DNA from: Erysipelotrichaceae bacterium
Lineage (GTDB): Bacteria > Bacillota_I > Bacilli_A > Erysipelotrichales > Erysipelotrichaceae
DNA length: 64,000 nt
NCBI GenBank assembly: GCA_029101345.1
Contig: JAQXQU010000101.1
Location: forward strand, 1-64,000
Direction: 5' to 3'
The notes beneath the pieces are model-generated. The model saw only the letters and a list, made by a program, of their open reading frames with translations. It did not search any database and was not told the DNA's origin. Position 1 is the stretch's first letter. Each line of letters starts with the position of its first letter. The translations under genes were made by a program, and so were the position numbers. Shown here in pieces: positions 1 to 8,323 of this stretch.

Positions 1-24
1 TGATAAGATCCCTCTAAAGTAGAC
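1..24 (+). repeat. Left terminal inverted repeat of the IS3 element
   Basis: Starts TGAT and ends AGTAGAC. It matches the reverse complement of 1790-1813 at 18 of 24 positions without gaps, as expected for imperfect IS3-family termini. Confidence 0.7.
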
Positions 25-70
25 AACTAAAATAAATAAAGTTGTTTACAGAAAGGAGGGATCTTTTCTT

Positions 71-784
71 ATGGGAAGAAAGAGTAAATATACAATAGAA
101 GAAAAAGTTCAAGCAGTATCAGATTATAAAAACGGAAAACGAGGAGTAGCGCAAATATGCAACGATTTAAATATGAATCATTCAAATTTGGTTGATTGGA
201 TATCCATATATGATAAGTATGGAGAATCTGGATTTGTCTATAGAGATGGAAACAGATCCTATATTAAAGAATTCAAGGAAATGGTAGTTAGAGAATATTT
301 GAATGGCAATAGTTCCACAAGAGGCTTATGCATAAAATATGGAATTCCTTCTCATCAAACCTTGCTAAAATGGGTTAATAGTTATAATGGTCATGAAGAA
401 TTAAAGGACTATGATCCTAAGGGAGATGTCTACATGGCTAAAAGAAGAAAAACAACAATAGAAGAAAGAAATGAAATCGTACAGTACTGCCTGGAACACA
501 ATAAGGAATACAAGCTGGCTGCAGAACATTTCGATGTATCCTATGCTCAGGTATATCAATGGGTACAGAAGTACTTGAAATCAGGTGAAGATGGTCTCAT
601 CGATAACAGAGGCAAAAGAAAAGATGAATCTCAGCTGAGTGAACTGGAACGCCTCAGACGTGAAAATGAACGTTTGAAACGTCAGCTTGAGTTCAAAGAA
701 AGAGAGGAAATCATCTTAAAAAAATTGCAGGAAGTCGAAAGGAGGCGATATTCGCCAAAGGGAAACAGGAACCGGAGTATATAG
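71..784 (+). CDS. IS3-family transposase OrfA (HTH protein)
   Basis: This is the DNA-binding subunit of an IS3/IS150-type transposase, 237 aa. It carries consecutive helix-turn-helix repeats near residues 8-50, 60-100 and 130-175, which are thought to bind the terminal repeats. A charged leucine-zipper-like coiled coil follows at about 188-225. The start has a strong AAGGAGG ribosome binding site just upstream. The reading frame runs over an A7 tract near its end, and OrfB lies in the -1 frame, so OrfA is also expected to be made as the N-terminal part of an OrfAB fusion transposase. OrfA alone usually acts as a regulator in this family. Confidence 0.92.
   Translation: MGRKSKYTIEEKVQAVSDYKNGKRGVAQICNDLNMNHSNLVDWISIYDKYGESGFVYRDGNRSYIKEFKEMVVREYLNGNSSTRGLCIKYGIPSHQTLLKWVNSYNGHEELKDYDPKGDVYMAKRRKTTIEERNEIVQYCLEHNKEYKLAAEHFDVSYAQVYQWVQKYLKSGEDGLIDNRGKRKDESQLSELERLRRENERLKRQLEFKEREEIILKKLQEVERRRYSPKGNRNRSI
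718..724 (+). other. Programmed -1 ribosomal frameshift site (A_AAA_AAA)
   Basis: A run of seven A's sits in phase with orfA as TTA AAA AAA TTG. Slipping back one base on the two AAA codons moves ribosomes into the orfB frame (AAA ATT GCA). This is the classic IS3-family slippery heptamer. OrfB is open in that frame from here to 1734, and the residues encoded between 721 and 900 look like a normal OrfB N-terminus. Confidence 0.8.
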
Positions 785-1734
785 TTATCAAAGAACTTCA
801 CGAAGCGCATCAGTGGAGTATCAGCTGTTTATGCAAAGTTCTTGAACTTCCAAGATGCAGCTATTACAAGTGGTTAAATAGGAAAGAAACGAAAGAGGAA
901 TTGGAAAACCACGAGCTAGCACAACTGATTCTTGAGTATGATGAAAGATTCAATCACATTCTTGGTTACAGAAGAATGACAAGATGGATCAACAAATTGA
1001 ATTCAAAGCATTACAATCGGAAGAGAGTCAGAAGACTCATGAAACTTCTCGGGGTAAAATCCATCATTCGCAAGAAACGAGAAAAATATGAAAGCACAGC
1101 ACCTGAGATCTCGGCAGAGAATGTATTATCAAGAAACTTCAATGCGACAAAGCCAAACGAAAAATGGACAACGGATGTCACTGAATTCAAGGTGGCTGGA
1201 ACAAAACAGAAATTGTATTTGAGCGCTATTCTTGATCTATATGACCGAAGTGTGGTCTCTTATGAAATCAGCACAAGAAACGACAATAGCCTGGTATTCA
1301 GGACTTACGAAGAAGCAGTCAAGTCAAATCCAGGAGCTACACCTCTTCTCCACAGCGATCGAGGATTCCAATATACAAGCAAAGTATTTCAGACGAAACT
1401 GGGCAAGGCAGGCATAAGACAAAGCATGTCTCGCGTAGGAAGATGCATCGATAATGGACCTACTGAAGGATTCTGGGGAATCATCAAATCAGAGATGTAT
1501 TACTTGAAGAAATATGACTCTTTAGAAGAACTCAGAGAAGATATCATTCAATACATCCATTTCTACAATTACGAACGATTGCAGGAACGTTTTGATGATA
1601 GAACACCTATGGCTGTACGCATCGCTGCGTTAACTGCAGAGAACGTTGCTCAATATCCAATCAAGGAAAACAAGCGTATCCAAAAGTATTATGCTAATTT
1701 GAAATCCAAACAAGAACAATATTCTATAGCATAA
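721..1734 (+). CDS. IS3-family transposase OrfB (DDE integrase domain), read by -1 frameshift
   Basis: Catalytic half of the transposase. The frame is open from the slippery site. The segment between 721 and 900 encodes the family N-terminus (ending SYYKWLNRK), and the nearest possible separate start is a TTG at 901 with no good ribosome binding site, so production by frameshift fusion to OrfA is favoured. The integrase core has the DDE triad: Asp in the TTDVTEF stretch, Asp in LHSDRGFQY, and Glu in the DNGPTEGFWGIIKSE stretch. The C-terminal YERLQ region with RTPMA is typical of IS3 OrfB. The gene looks intact. Confidence 0.9.
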   Translation, partial: KIAGSRKEAIFAKGKQEPEYIVIKELHEAHQWSISCLCKVLELPRCSYYKWLNRKETKEELENHELAQLILEYDERFNHILGYRRMTRWINKLNSKHYNRKRVRRLMKLLGVKSIIRKKREKYESTAPEISAENVLSRNFNATKPNEKWTTDVTEFKVAGTKQKLYLSAILDLYDRSVVSYEISTRNDNSLVFRTYEEAVKSNPGATPLLHSDRGFQYTSKVFQTKLGKAGIRQSMSRVGRCIDNGPTEGFWGIIKSEMYYLKKYDSLEELREDIIQYIHFYNYERLQERFDDRTPMAVRIAALTAENVAQYPIKENKRIQKYYANLKSKQEQYSIA

Positions 1735-1739
1735 TAAAA

Positions 1740-1765
1740 GATGCCTTACCATCAGGTAAAGCATC
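1740..1765 (+). terminator. Hairpin after the transposase gene
   Basis: An 11-nt arm starting GATGCC pairs with its partner after an ATCA loop, giving ten pairs and one C-A mismatch, just past the orfB stop. There is no immediate U-tract, so it may stabilise the mRNA end or be a weak terminator. Confidence 0.4.
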
Positions 1766-1789
1766 CATTGAATTTTATTTATTTGTCCT

Positions 1790-1813
1790 GTCTACTTGAC
1801 AGGGGACCGATCA
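1790..1813 (-). repeat. Right terminal inverted repeat of the IS3 element
   Basis: Read on the minus strand it starts TGAT and ends AAGTAGAC, mirroring the left end. It defines the right boundary of the element at about 1813. Confidence 0.7.
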
Positions 1814-1883
1814 TGACACAGCTTGGCTTTAACTGTTTTATGGACACCCGGCAAAACATCCAGGGCCTTTTTATTTTCTGATG

Positions 1884-2498
1884 CTAGATGATGTAGCTTA
1901 CTTTGGCTTCCTTGCCGTGAATAATCCGCTTGATGTTTGGCCAATGACGGTAGATGACAAATATAGTTATCAATAAGGTCATGATAGCAAACTTCATATT
2001 GCCATAAGTCAGAAAGCCAATGAGACTTGCAAAGACTAGAGATGTCATTGAAGCAAGACTGACCATCTTGAATAAGCCAAGCATCATGAAGAAGAACAGC
2101 AATGGGAAGAAAAAGGTAAAGACTACATCCTTGGTACTGAATAATCCAAGTGCCAGGAGATAGCCGAAGGTGCAAGCTACAGCCTTGCCCCCTTTGAATC
2201 CGGCAAAATAAGGGAAACAGTGCCCAACACAGACTGCCATGCCACAATATGGCGCAGCATCCGGAGTCAATTGGTAGCAGATGGTCATCATTGCAAATGC
2301 CTTCAAGGCATCAAGGATAGTGACTGCAATGCCTGCTTTCTTGCCAAGAACACGTCCAGCGTTGGTTCCACCGAGATTTCCTGAACCATATTCACGGATA
2401 TCAGTCTTGTAGAATACTTTGCCTATGATCAATCCCCATGGAATGGAACCAAAGAAATAGCCTATCAGAACCCAAACAATAGTCAATATAATGCTCAT
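1884..2498 (-). CDS. plsY: Glycerol-3-phosphate acyltransferase PlsY
   Basis: Integral membrane enzyme that transfers acyl groups from acyl-phosphate to glycerol-3-phosphate, the first step of phospholipid synthesis in Gram-positive bacteria. The protein is 204 aa, the usual PlsY length, with about five membrane segments. It shows the family signature near the N-terminus (GSIPWG followed by REYGSGNLGGTNAGR) and a later GFKGGKAVAC stretch. A good ribosome binding site (AAAGGAG) precedes the ATG. It is transcribed away from parE, and the IS3 element lies directly downstream of its stop. PlsY partners with PlsX, which is not in this window. Confidence 0.95.
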   Translation of the reverse strand: MSIILTIVWVLIGYFFGSIPWGLIIGKVFYKTDIREYGSGNLGGTNAGRVLGKKAGIAVTILDALKAFAMMTICYQLTPDAAPYCGMAVCVGHCFPYFAGFKGGKAVACTFGYLLALGLFSTKDVVFTFFFPLLFFFMMLGLFKMVSLASMTSLVFASLIGFLTYGNMKFAIMTLLITIFVIYRHWPNIKRIIHGKEAKVSYII

Positions 2499-2543
2499 TT
2501 TTATCTCTCCTTTTATATTCTAACATGGGTATATCAATTATGA

Positions 2544-2549
2544 TATAAT
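2544..2549 (+). promoter_or_regulatory. parE operon promoter, extended -10
   Basis: TATAAT preceded by TGA (extended -10), 22 nt before the parE ATG, with a GAGG ribosome binding site in between. No good -35 is visible at 17 bp. It likely drives the long run of overlapping genes to 11846. Confidence 0.6.
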
Positions 2550-2571
2550 TTATAAGTTGAAATGAGGTTCT

Positions 2572-4494
2572 ATGGTTAATAATTACGATGACAACAGTAT
2601 TGAAATATTGGAAGGTCTTGAAGCTGTACGCAAAAGACCAGGCATGTATATTGGATCTGTAGATAGCAGAGGTTTGCATCACTGTGTCTGGGAAATAGTC
2701 GACAATGCCGTTGATGAAGCCTTGAATGGCTATGGTAAGGAAATCACTATCCAGCTTAATAAGGACGGCTCATGTTCGGTTAGTGATAGTGGACGAGGCA
2801 TGCCTGTTGGCAAGCATAAGTCAGGCAAAAACACATTGGAAGTCATTTTTACTGTCCTGCATGCTGGTGGCAAGTTCTCAGAAGCAGGTGGCTATAAGAC
2901 TTCTGGTGGTTTGCATGGTGTCGGTGCCAGTGTTGTCAATGCGTTGAGTTCGTGGCTGGAAGTTGAAGTCTGCCGTGATAAGAAACGCTATCTCATGCGT
3001 TTTGAAAATGGTGGGAAAAAGACTTTTCCTTTACAGGAACTTGGTTCAACCAACAGAACTGGTTCCAAAGTAACTTTCCTTCCAGACAAGAAGATCTTTT
3101 CAACAATCCAGTTCAACTACGCAACAATCTGTGAAAGAGCTCAGGAACAGGCTTTTCTTCTCAATGGTGTCAAACTGACAGTCATCGATGAAAAGAACAA
3201 TGAAAAGAAGGAATTCGCTTACCATGATGGCTTAAGAGCCTTTATGGATTTCATTCATGAAGACGCTGATGTCTTGCATGATACAGTCTGCTTTTCAGGT
3301 TCAAGCAACGGAATCAATGTTGATATCGCCTTCCAATATTCCGATAGCTATCAGGAAAATACCTTTTCCTATGTCAATCTTGTCAGAACCAAGGATGGTG
3401 GCAGCCATGAAGTCGGTTATAAGAGTGCATTTACCAAGACGATTAATGATTTTGCCAGATCAATTGGTCTTATCAAGGACAAGGATAAGAATCTGGAAGG
3501 AGCTGATATCCGTGAAGGACTTACAAGCATTATAGCTGTTTCGATACCTGAATCCATTTTGCAATTTGAAGGCCAGACCAAGGGAAAGCTCGGTACACCA
3601 GAAGCCAAGAGTGCAGTAGAGGGTATTGTTAGTGAAAAGCTGATGTATTATCTGCAGGAAAACAAGGATATAGCTGTCAATCTGATCAAGAAGATGCAAA
3701 GGGCAGCTATCGCCAGAGAAGCTGCAAGAAAAGCTAAGGATGAGGCAAGAGCTGGGCGCAAGAATGTGACCAAGTCAAAACAGCTTTTGTCTGGAAAATT
3801 GGCAAATGCCCAATCCAAGGACTATTCAAAGCTCGAACTGTTTCTTGTAGAAGGTGATTCAGCCGGTGGTTCTGCCAAGAAATGCCGTGACTCCCGCTAT
3901 CAGGCCATTCTTCCGCTTAGAGGCAAGGTCCTTAATACCGAGAAGGCTTCAACCATTGATATCGAAAAGAATGAAGAACTGAACACCATTGTCCACTGCT
4001 TAGGGGCAGGTGTTGGTTCTCACTTCTCCATTGAAGATATCCATTATGACAAAGTCATCATCATGACCGATGCTGATACTGATGGTGCTCATATCCAGAT
4101 ACTCCTTTTGACCTTTTTCTATCGCTTCATGCGTGAACTGATAGAAACTGGCCATGTCTATTTGGCGATGCCACCGCTCTATCGGGTTATCAAGAACAAG
4201 GAAATGATTTATTGCTACTCCGATGAAGAGCTGAATGCCTTAAGGGAAGATGGTGTAAAGCTTGATATCCAACGCTATAAGGGCTTAGGTGAAATGGATG
4301 CTGACCAGCTGTGGGATACAACAATGGATCCGGAAAAGCGTACACTTATTAAGGTCTCAATTGAAGATGCTGCTCTATGTGAAAGAAGAATATCGGTTTT
4401 GATGGGCAATAAGGCAGATCTTCGCCGTGAATGGATTGAGAAGCATATAGATTTTACTTTGGAAGAAAACTATACGGTGGAAAGAAATGGCTAA
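2572..4494 (+). CDS. parE: DNA topoisomerase IV subunit B (ParE)
   Basis: ATPase subunit of topoisomerase IV, which decatenates daughter chromosomes. The 640-aa protein has the GHKL ATPase domain (EIVDNAVDEA and later GGLHGVGASVVNALS), a transducer domain, and the TOPRIM domain with EGDSAGGSA and the metal-binding DADTDGAHI. It is adjacent to parC with an 8-nt overlap, the usual parE-parC arrangement. The sequence QTKGKLGTPEA fits ParE rather than GyrB, although the two are close paralogues; pairing with a ParC-like downstream gene supports this. It is the first gene of a long co-directional operon. Confidence 0.93.
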   Translation: MVNNYDDNSIEILEGLEAVRKRPGMYIGSVDSRGLHHCVWEIVDNAVDEALNGYGKEITIQLNKDGSCSVSDSGRGMPVGKHKSGKNTLEVIFTVLHAGGKFSEAGGYKTSGGLHGVGASVVNALSSWLEVEVCRDKKRYLMRFENGGKKTFPLQELGSTNRTGSKVTFLPDKKIFSTIQFNYATICERAQEQAFLLNGVKLTVIDEKNNEKKEFAYHDGLRAFMDFIHEDADVLHDTVCFSGSSNGINVDIAFQYSDSYQENTFSYVNLVRTKDGGSHEVGYKSAFTKTINDFARSIGLIKDKDKNLEGADIREGLTSIIAVSIPESILQFEGQTKGKLGTPEAKSAVEGIVSEKLMYYLQENKDIAVNLIKKMQRAAIAREAARKAKDEARAGRKNVTKSKQLLSGKLANAQSKDYSKLELFLVEGDSAGGSAKKCRDSRYQAILPLRGKVLNTEKASTIDIEKNEELNTIVHCLGAGVGSHFSIEDIHYDKVIIMTDADTDGAHIQILLLTFFYRFMRELIETGHVYLAMPPLYRVIKNKEMIYCYSDEELNALREDGVKLDIQRYKGLGEMDADQLWDTTMDPEKRTLIKVSIEDAALCERRISVLMGNKADLRREWIEKHIDFTLEENYTVERNG

Positions 4495-6991
4495 GAAGAA
4501 AGTAAAGGAAATCATTGCCCACAATATTGAGGAAACCCTTGATGACATCATGTCTGATCGTTTTGGTCGTTATTCCAAATACATTATCCAGGAAAGAGCA
4601 CTTCCTGATGCCAGAGATGGTCTGAAACCTGTTCAAAGAAGAATCCTCTATTCCATGTGGGTTGATGGCAATACTGCTGAAAAACCCCATCGAAAATCAG
4701 CCAAGACGGTTGGTTCAGTCATGGGAACCTATCATCCTCATGGTGATTCATCGATTTATGAAGCGATGGTCAGAATGTCTCAGGATTGGAAGATCAACAT
4801 TCCGTTGATTGATATGCATGGCAACAATGGTTCCATTGATGATGATCCGCCAGCTGCTATGCGTTATACCGAGGCAAGGCTTTCCAAAAATGCTTCACTT
4901 CTTCTGGAAGATACTCGCAGGGAAATCGTACCTATGACCAACAACTACGATGATACTGAACTGGAACCAACGGTTCTTCCTGCAAGATATCCTTTATTGC
5001 TTGTCAACGGTTCAACAGGCATTGCTTCTGGCTATGCAACTAATATTGCTCCGCATAATCTTAATGAAGTAATTTCAGCTGCCATTTATCGCATCAATAA
5101 CCCTGATTGCACAATTGATGAACTGATGGAGATTGTCAAAGGTCCTGATTTCCCAACCGGAGGCATTGTCATGGGCAAGGATGCAATAAGGGAAGTCTTC
5201 AGAACTGGAAAGGGGAAGGTTATTCTTCGTTCCAAATGTGAAGTAGTAGAAGGCAAGACTGCCAATAGCATTATCATTACGGAAATACCATATGAAGTAG
5301 TCAAGTCACAGCTTGTCAAGCGTATCAGTGACCTTTATCTTGAAAAGGATCTCGAAGGTGTGCTCGATGTTCGTGATGAATCGGGAAGAAATGGCTTAAG
5401 AATAGTAGTTGATCTCAAGAAGGAAGCCAATGCTGATGTGATTCTCAACTATCTTTATAAGAACACTGACTTGCAAACCAACTATTCCTATAACTGCATT
5501 GCCATTGTCAATCATTCGCCAGTCCTCTTATCACTTGCTGGATTCCTGGACTGTTTCATTGACCATCGTCGTCAGGTTGTTCTGAATCGTTCCATCTATC
5601 TGCGTGACAGTAAAAAATCAAGGCTTCATATTATTGAAGGATTGATCAAGGCCATATCCATTCTTGATTCCGTCATTGAACTGATCAGAAAATCCAAGGA
5701 CAAGAAGGAATCAAAGAGACGCTTATGTGAAGCTTTTCTCTTTACAGAAGAACAGGCTGAAGCCATTGTCAATCTGCGCCTTTATCGTTTATCAAATACT
5801 GATATTGCTGAACTCAAAGAGGAATTTGCCAATCTAACCAAGGAGATATCGGAACTTGAATCAATCATCAATTCCAAAGCAGTCCTGGACAATCTCCTAT
5901 GCAAGGAACTAAGGCAGATCAATGAACTATATCCAATCAAACGCAAGACAGAGATTATTGATAAGGTTGAGGAAATAGTCATTGACAAGATGTCAATGAT
6001 TCCAAACGAGCCTTGTTACATCACTCTTTCAAGAGATGGCTATTTGAAGCGTTTCTCACCAAGAGCATTCAATGCCAATGAAAACCAGTTCCCATATGTC
6101 AAGGAAAACGATTCCTTGATTGGGATCAAGCCTTGTGATACAGTCGATACGCTTCTTGTCTTTACTAATAAGGGCAATTATGGCTATATCCCTGTCTATC
6201 GCATCGATGAAGCTAAATTCAAGGACTTGGGCAAGCATGTATCAGCTTATGTCAGATTTGATGGAAACGAAAAGATCGTTGGTGGCGTTGTCGTCAAGAA
6301 CTTCAATTCCTATGTCTATGTCGTGACATTAAGCAAGGGTGGCATGATTAAGAAGACGATGCTTCCAAGATTCAATCTGCAAAGATATAACAAGGCGGTT
6401 TCAGCTATGAAACTAAAGGACAATGATGAAATGGCAGCTATTGCTTTGTGCTATGAAGGCGACGATCTGCTGGTCATTTCCAGAAACGGCTTTTATAATC
6501 GCTATTCATCTTCAGTCCTAGCTGACTTGGCTCCTAAGGCTCAGGGCGTAGGTGCCATCAGTGTCAAGGGGGATGAGGCGGTTGCTCTTATAAGCTTCCA
6601 TCATGATGGGAATGAACTGGTATTATTCTCGGAAGCAGGCAATATGAAACGTATCCATCTCTCTGATGTTCCGCTTACAAATCGCAATGCAAAGGGAGGA
6701 AGGCTCTATAAGGCAGTCAAATCCAATCCACAATATGTCAAATATGCATTCCTTTCTGATTCCTATTCAACATTGATGTTCAATGTGGATGGAAAGGTGG
6801 AAATGCTTGATGTCAAAGATATTCCTTTTATGAGTACAGAAGCTGCTTTCTCATCACCGATCAAATTGTCAGCAGGCTACAATTTCATTCATCAGGACCA
6901 CAGTGATATTCCTGATGCCCTGATTGTCGATATTCCTGAGCAATTGAAGGAAAATGATGGTGAAAGCTATACAGAAACGAGTTTGTTTTAA
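4487..6991 (+). CDS. parC: DNA topoisomerase IV subunit A (ParC)
   Basis: DNA-breaking subunit of topoisomerase IV, 834 aa. The winged-helix/tower part contains the quinolone-resistance region HPHGDSSIYEAMVRM with the wild-type-like serine, and the catalytic tyrosine in AAMRYTEARLS. The last 330 residues form the beta-pinwheel DNA-wrapping domain. A GyrA-box of the canonical QRRGGKG type is not visible, which supports ParC over GyrA. It overlaps the end of parE by 8 nt and is followed directly by yqeH, so it is translated from the same mRNA. Confidence 0.93.
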   Translation: MAKKKVKEIIAHNIEETLDDIMSDRFGRYSKYIIQERALPDARDGLKPVQRRILYSMWVDGNTAEKPHRKSAKTVGSVMGTYHPHGDSSIYEAMVRMSQDWKINIPLIDMHGNNGSIDDDPPAAMRYTEARLSKNASLLLEDTRREIVPMTNNYDDTELEPTVLPARYPLLLVNGSTGIASGYATNIAPHNLNEVISAAIYRINNPDCTIDELMEIVKGPDFPTGGIVMGKDAIREVFRTGKGKVILRSKCEVVEGKTANSIIITEIPYEVVKSQLVKRISDLYLEKDLEGVLDVRDESGRNGLRIVVDLKKEANADVILNYLYKNTDLQTNYSYNCIAIVNHSPVLLSLAGFLDCFIDHRRQVVLNRSIYLRDSKKSRLHIIEGLIKAISILDSVIELIRKSKDKKESKRRLCEAFLFTEEQAEAIVNLRLYRLSNTDIAELKEEFANLTKEISELESIINSKAVLDNLLCKELRQINELYPIKRKTEIIDKVEEIVIDKMSMIPNEPCYITLSRDGYLKRFSPRAFNANENQFPYVKENDSLIGIKPCDTVDTLLVFTNKGNYGYIPVYRIDEAKFKDLGKHVSAYVRFDGNEKIVGGVVVKNFNSYVYVVTLSKGGMIKKTMLPRFNLQRYNKAVSAMKLKDNDEMAAIALCYEGDDLLVISRNGFYNRYSSSVLADLAPKAQGVGAISVKGDEAVALISFHHDGNELVLFSEAGNMKRIHLSDVPLTNRNAKGGRLYKAVKSNPQYVKYAFLSDSYSTLMFNVDGKVEMLDVKDIPFMSTEAAFSSPIKLSAGYNFIHQDHSDIPDALIVDIPEQLKENDGESYTETSLF

Positions 6992-6992
6992 T

Positions 6993-8036
6993 ATGATGAA
7001 ATGCAAAGGTTGTGGCGCTTTATTGCAAAATGAAGAGCCAGCAAAAGTCGGATATGTTTCAAAGCCTGGCCAGGAATACTGCCAGCGCTGTTTCAGATTA
7101 TCGCATTATGGCGATATTTCTTCTCTGCATACCGAAGCTGTCAATGATGAAATAGTCAAGGAAATCTATGGCAAATATGACCATCCATTGTTTGTTCTGA
7201 TAGTTGATGTCCTAGATGCCATCTATCTTTACGAGGATGATCTCTTGTCTATCTTCAAGGGAAGGGATGTTCTTCTATTGATCAACAAGATTGATCTGCT
7301 GCCTAGCAATATCAAGGATGATCGATTTGAAAGGCTTTTTGCTAAAATTGTATCCAAATGCACTAGCAAGGGTGCCAATATTGTTGATTGCCTTTTGACA
7401 TATAAGGATGATTACACTTTCAACGATTTTTTCCTAAGGACTCTTGATGCACTTGGCTATCAGAACATTGTCTTTGCTGGTCGGGCAAATGCCGGCAAAT
7501 CAACATTGCTCAATAAGCTCCTTGGAATGAATAATCTGACAACATCCATCTATCCAGGAACAACAATTAGTGATAATGTATTTGCATATGGCAAATATCA
7601 GTTTATTGATACACCGGGACTTAGCGATGGCAATTCATTGCTTTCCTATTTGCCTGAAGACAAAATCAAGCCTTTGATGATTGATCGGACAATTACTCCA
7701 ATGGTCTATCAGTTCTATGAACCACAGACCTATCTGCTGGATGGCATTTTCAAAATAGATGTCATGCCGGAAAAGAATGCATCAATCATTTTCTACATCA
7801 ACAACTCGCTGAAGATCCATCGCACCAGGACAGCAAATGTCAAACGCTATCTTGATAACAACAAGGATAGTTTTCTTCTTGATCTTTCACCGAAGAAGAC
7901 CTTCGAAGATAGGATAACGAATAGGAAAATGTATTATCTTAAGGGATTGGGACTATTCAAGATTGCTGGCCGCTGCAAGATCAGAATCAGCTATTATGCA
8001 AAACTAAGATTGTTTACAAATGAGGTATTATTATGA
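6993..8036 (+). CDS. yqeH: Ribosome-biogenesis GTPase YqeH
   Basis: Circularly permuted GTPase required for small-subunit assembly. The 347-aa protein opens with a zinc finger (CKGC at residues 3-6, then CQRC). The G motifs come in permuted order: NKIDLLP (G4) before GRANAGKSTLLN (G1/P-loop) and DTPGL (G3). The C-terminal domain probably binds RNA. I chose the ATG at 6993, one base after the parC stop, because it places the zinc finger at the N-terminus; an upstream in-frame ATG inside parC would add 13 unrelated residues. The cluster with yhbY, yqeK and rsfS is conserved in Bacillota, but the usual aroE and nadD genes are missing here. Confidence 0.93.
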   Translation: MMKCKGCGALLQNEEPAKVGYVSKPGQEYCQRCFRLSHYGDISSLHTEAVNDEIVKEIYGKYDHPLFVLIVDVLDAIYLYEDDLLSIFKGRDVLLLINKIDLLPSNIKDDRFERLFAKIVSKCTSKGANIVDCLLTYKDDYTFNDFFLRTLDALGYQNIVFAGRANAGKSTLLNKLLGMNNLTTSIYPGTTISDNVFAYGKYQFIDTPGLSDGNSLLSYLPEDKIKPLMIDRTITPMVYQFYEPQTYLLDGIFKIDVMPEKNASIIFYINNSLKIHRTRTANVKRYLDNNKDSFLLDLSPKKTFEDRITNRKMYYLKGLGLFKIAGRCKIRISYYAKLRLFTNEVLL

Positions 8037-8323
8037 AACTTGACGGCAAACAGAAAAGATTTCTGAGAGGACTGGCTTCAAAGGAAAAAGCTGTCTTTCA
8101 GATTGGCAAGGAAGGACTTAGCGACAATCTCTATAATGGCATCAGGACCTATCTTGATGCTCATGAACTGGCAAAGGTTTCAGTACTGAAGTCCTGTGAT
8201 CTTGATATGAATGAGATTGCGATTGAATTATCAGCTAGGACCAATTCAGAACTGGTCCAGATAATTGGCAAGACAGTTGTTCTTTATCGCCAATCCAAGG
8301 ACAGGATCATTGATCTTCCATGA
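8033..8323 (+). CDS. yhbY: CRM-domain RNA-binding protein YhbY (YqeI)
   Basis: Small 96-aa protein made of a single CRS1/YhbY (CRM) RNA-binding domain, which associates with pre-50S ribosomal particles. The family pattern is clear: L-x-G-K-Q-K-R-F-L-R-G-LA at the N-terminus and an IGKEGLS GxxG-like loop at about residues 26-32. It overlaps yqeH by 4 nt and has a GAGG ribosome binding site inside the yqeH end. It overlaps yqeK by 4 nt. The position between yqeH and yqeK is conserved. Confidence 0.93.
   Translation: MKLDGKQKRFLRGLASKEKAVFQIGKEGLSDNLYNGIRTYLDAHELAKVSVLKSCDLDMNEIAIELSARTNSELVQIIGKTVVLYRQSKDRIIDLP

Larger units (their letters stand above)
1..1813 (+). mobile_element. IS3-family (IS150-like) insertion sequence, complete
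   Basis: A complete element carrying orfA and orfB. The terminal 24 nt at each end (1-24 and the reverse complement of 1790-1813) begin TGAT and match at 18 of 24 positions, sharing a core AAGTAGAC. The similarity continues inward through AAATAAATAAA-type sequence. Both reading frames are intact and joined by a slippery site, so the element looks functional. The left end coincides with base 1, so flanking target duplications cannot be checked. The right end lies about 70 bp beyond the plsY stop codon, so insertion did not break plsY. Confidence 0.85.

Noticed and set aside
1792-2247. Minus-strand 151-residue frame overlapping plsY and the IS right end
   Set aside because: It runs in another frame over plsY, which has clear family motifs; its composition (Cys/His/Trp rich) is typical of a shadow frame.
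4487-6991. GyrA instead of ParC
   Set aside because: Paired with a ParE-type gene, no canonical GyrA-box visible, and set in an operon with ribosome-assembly genes and not near dnaA-recF; ParC is the better call though the families are close.
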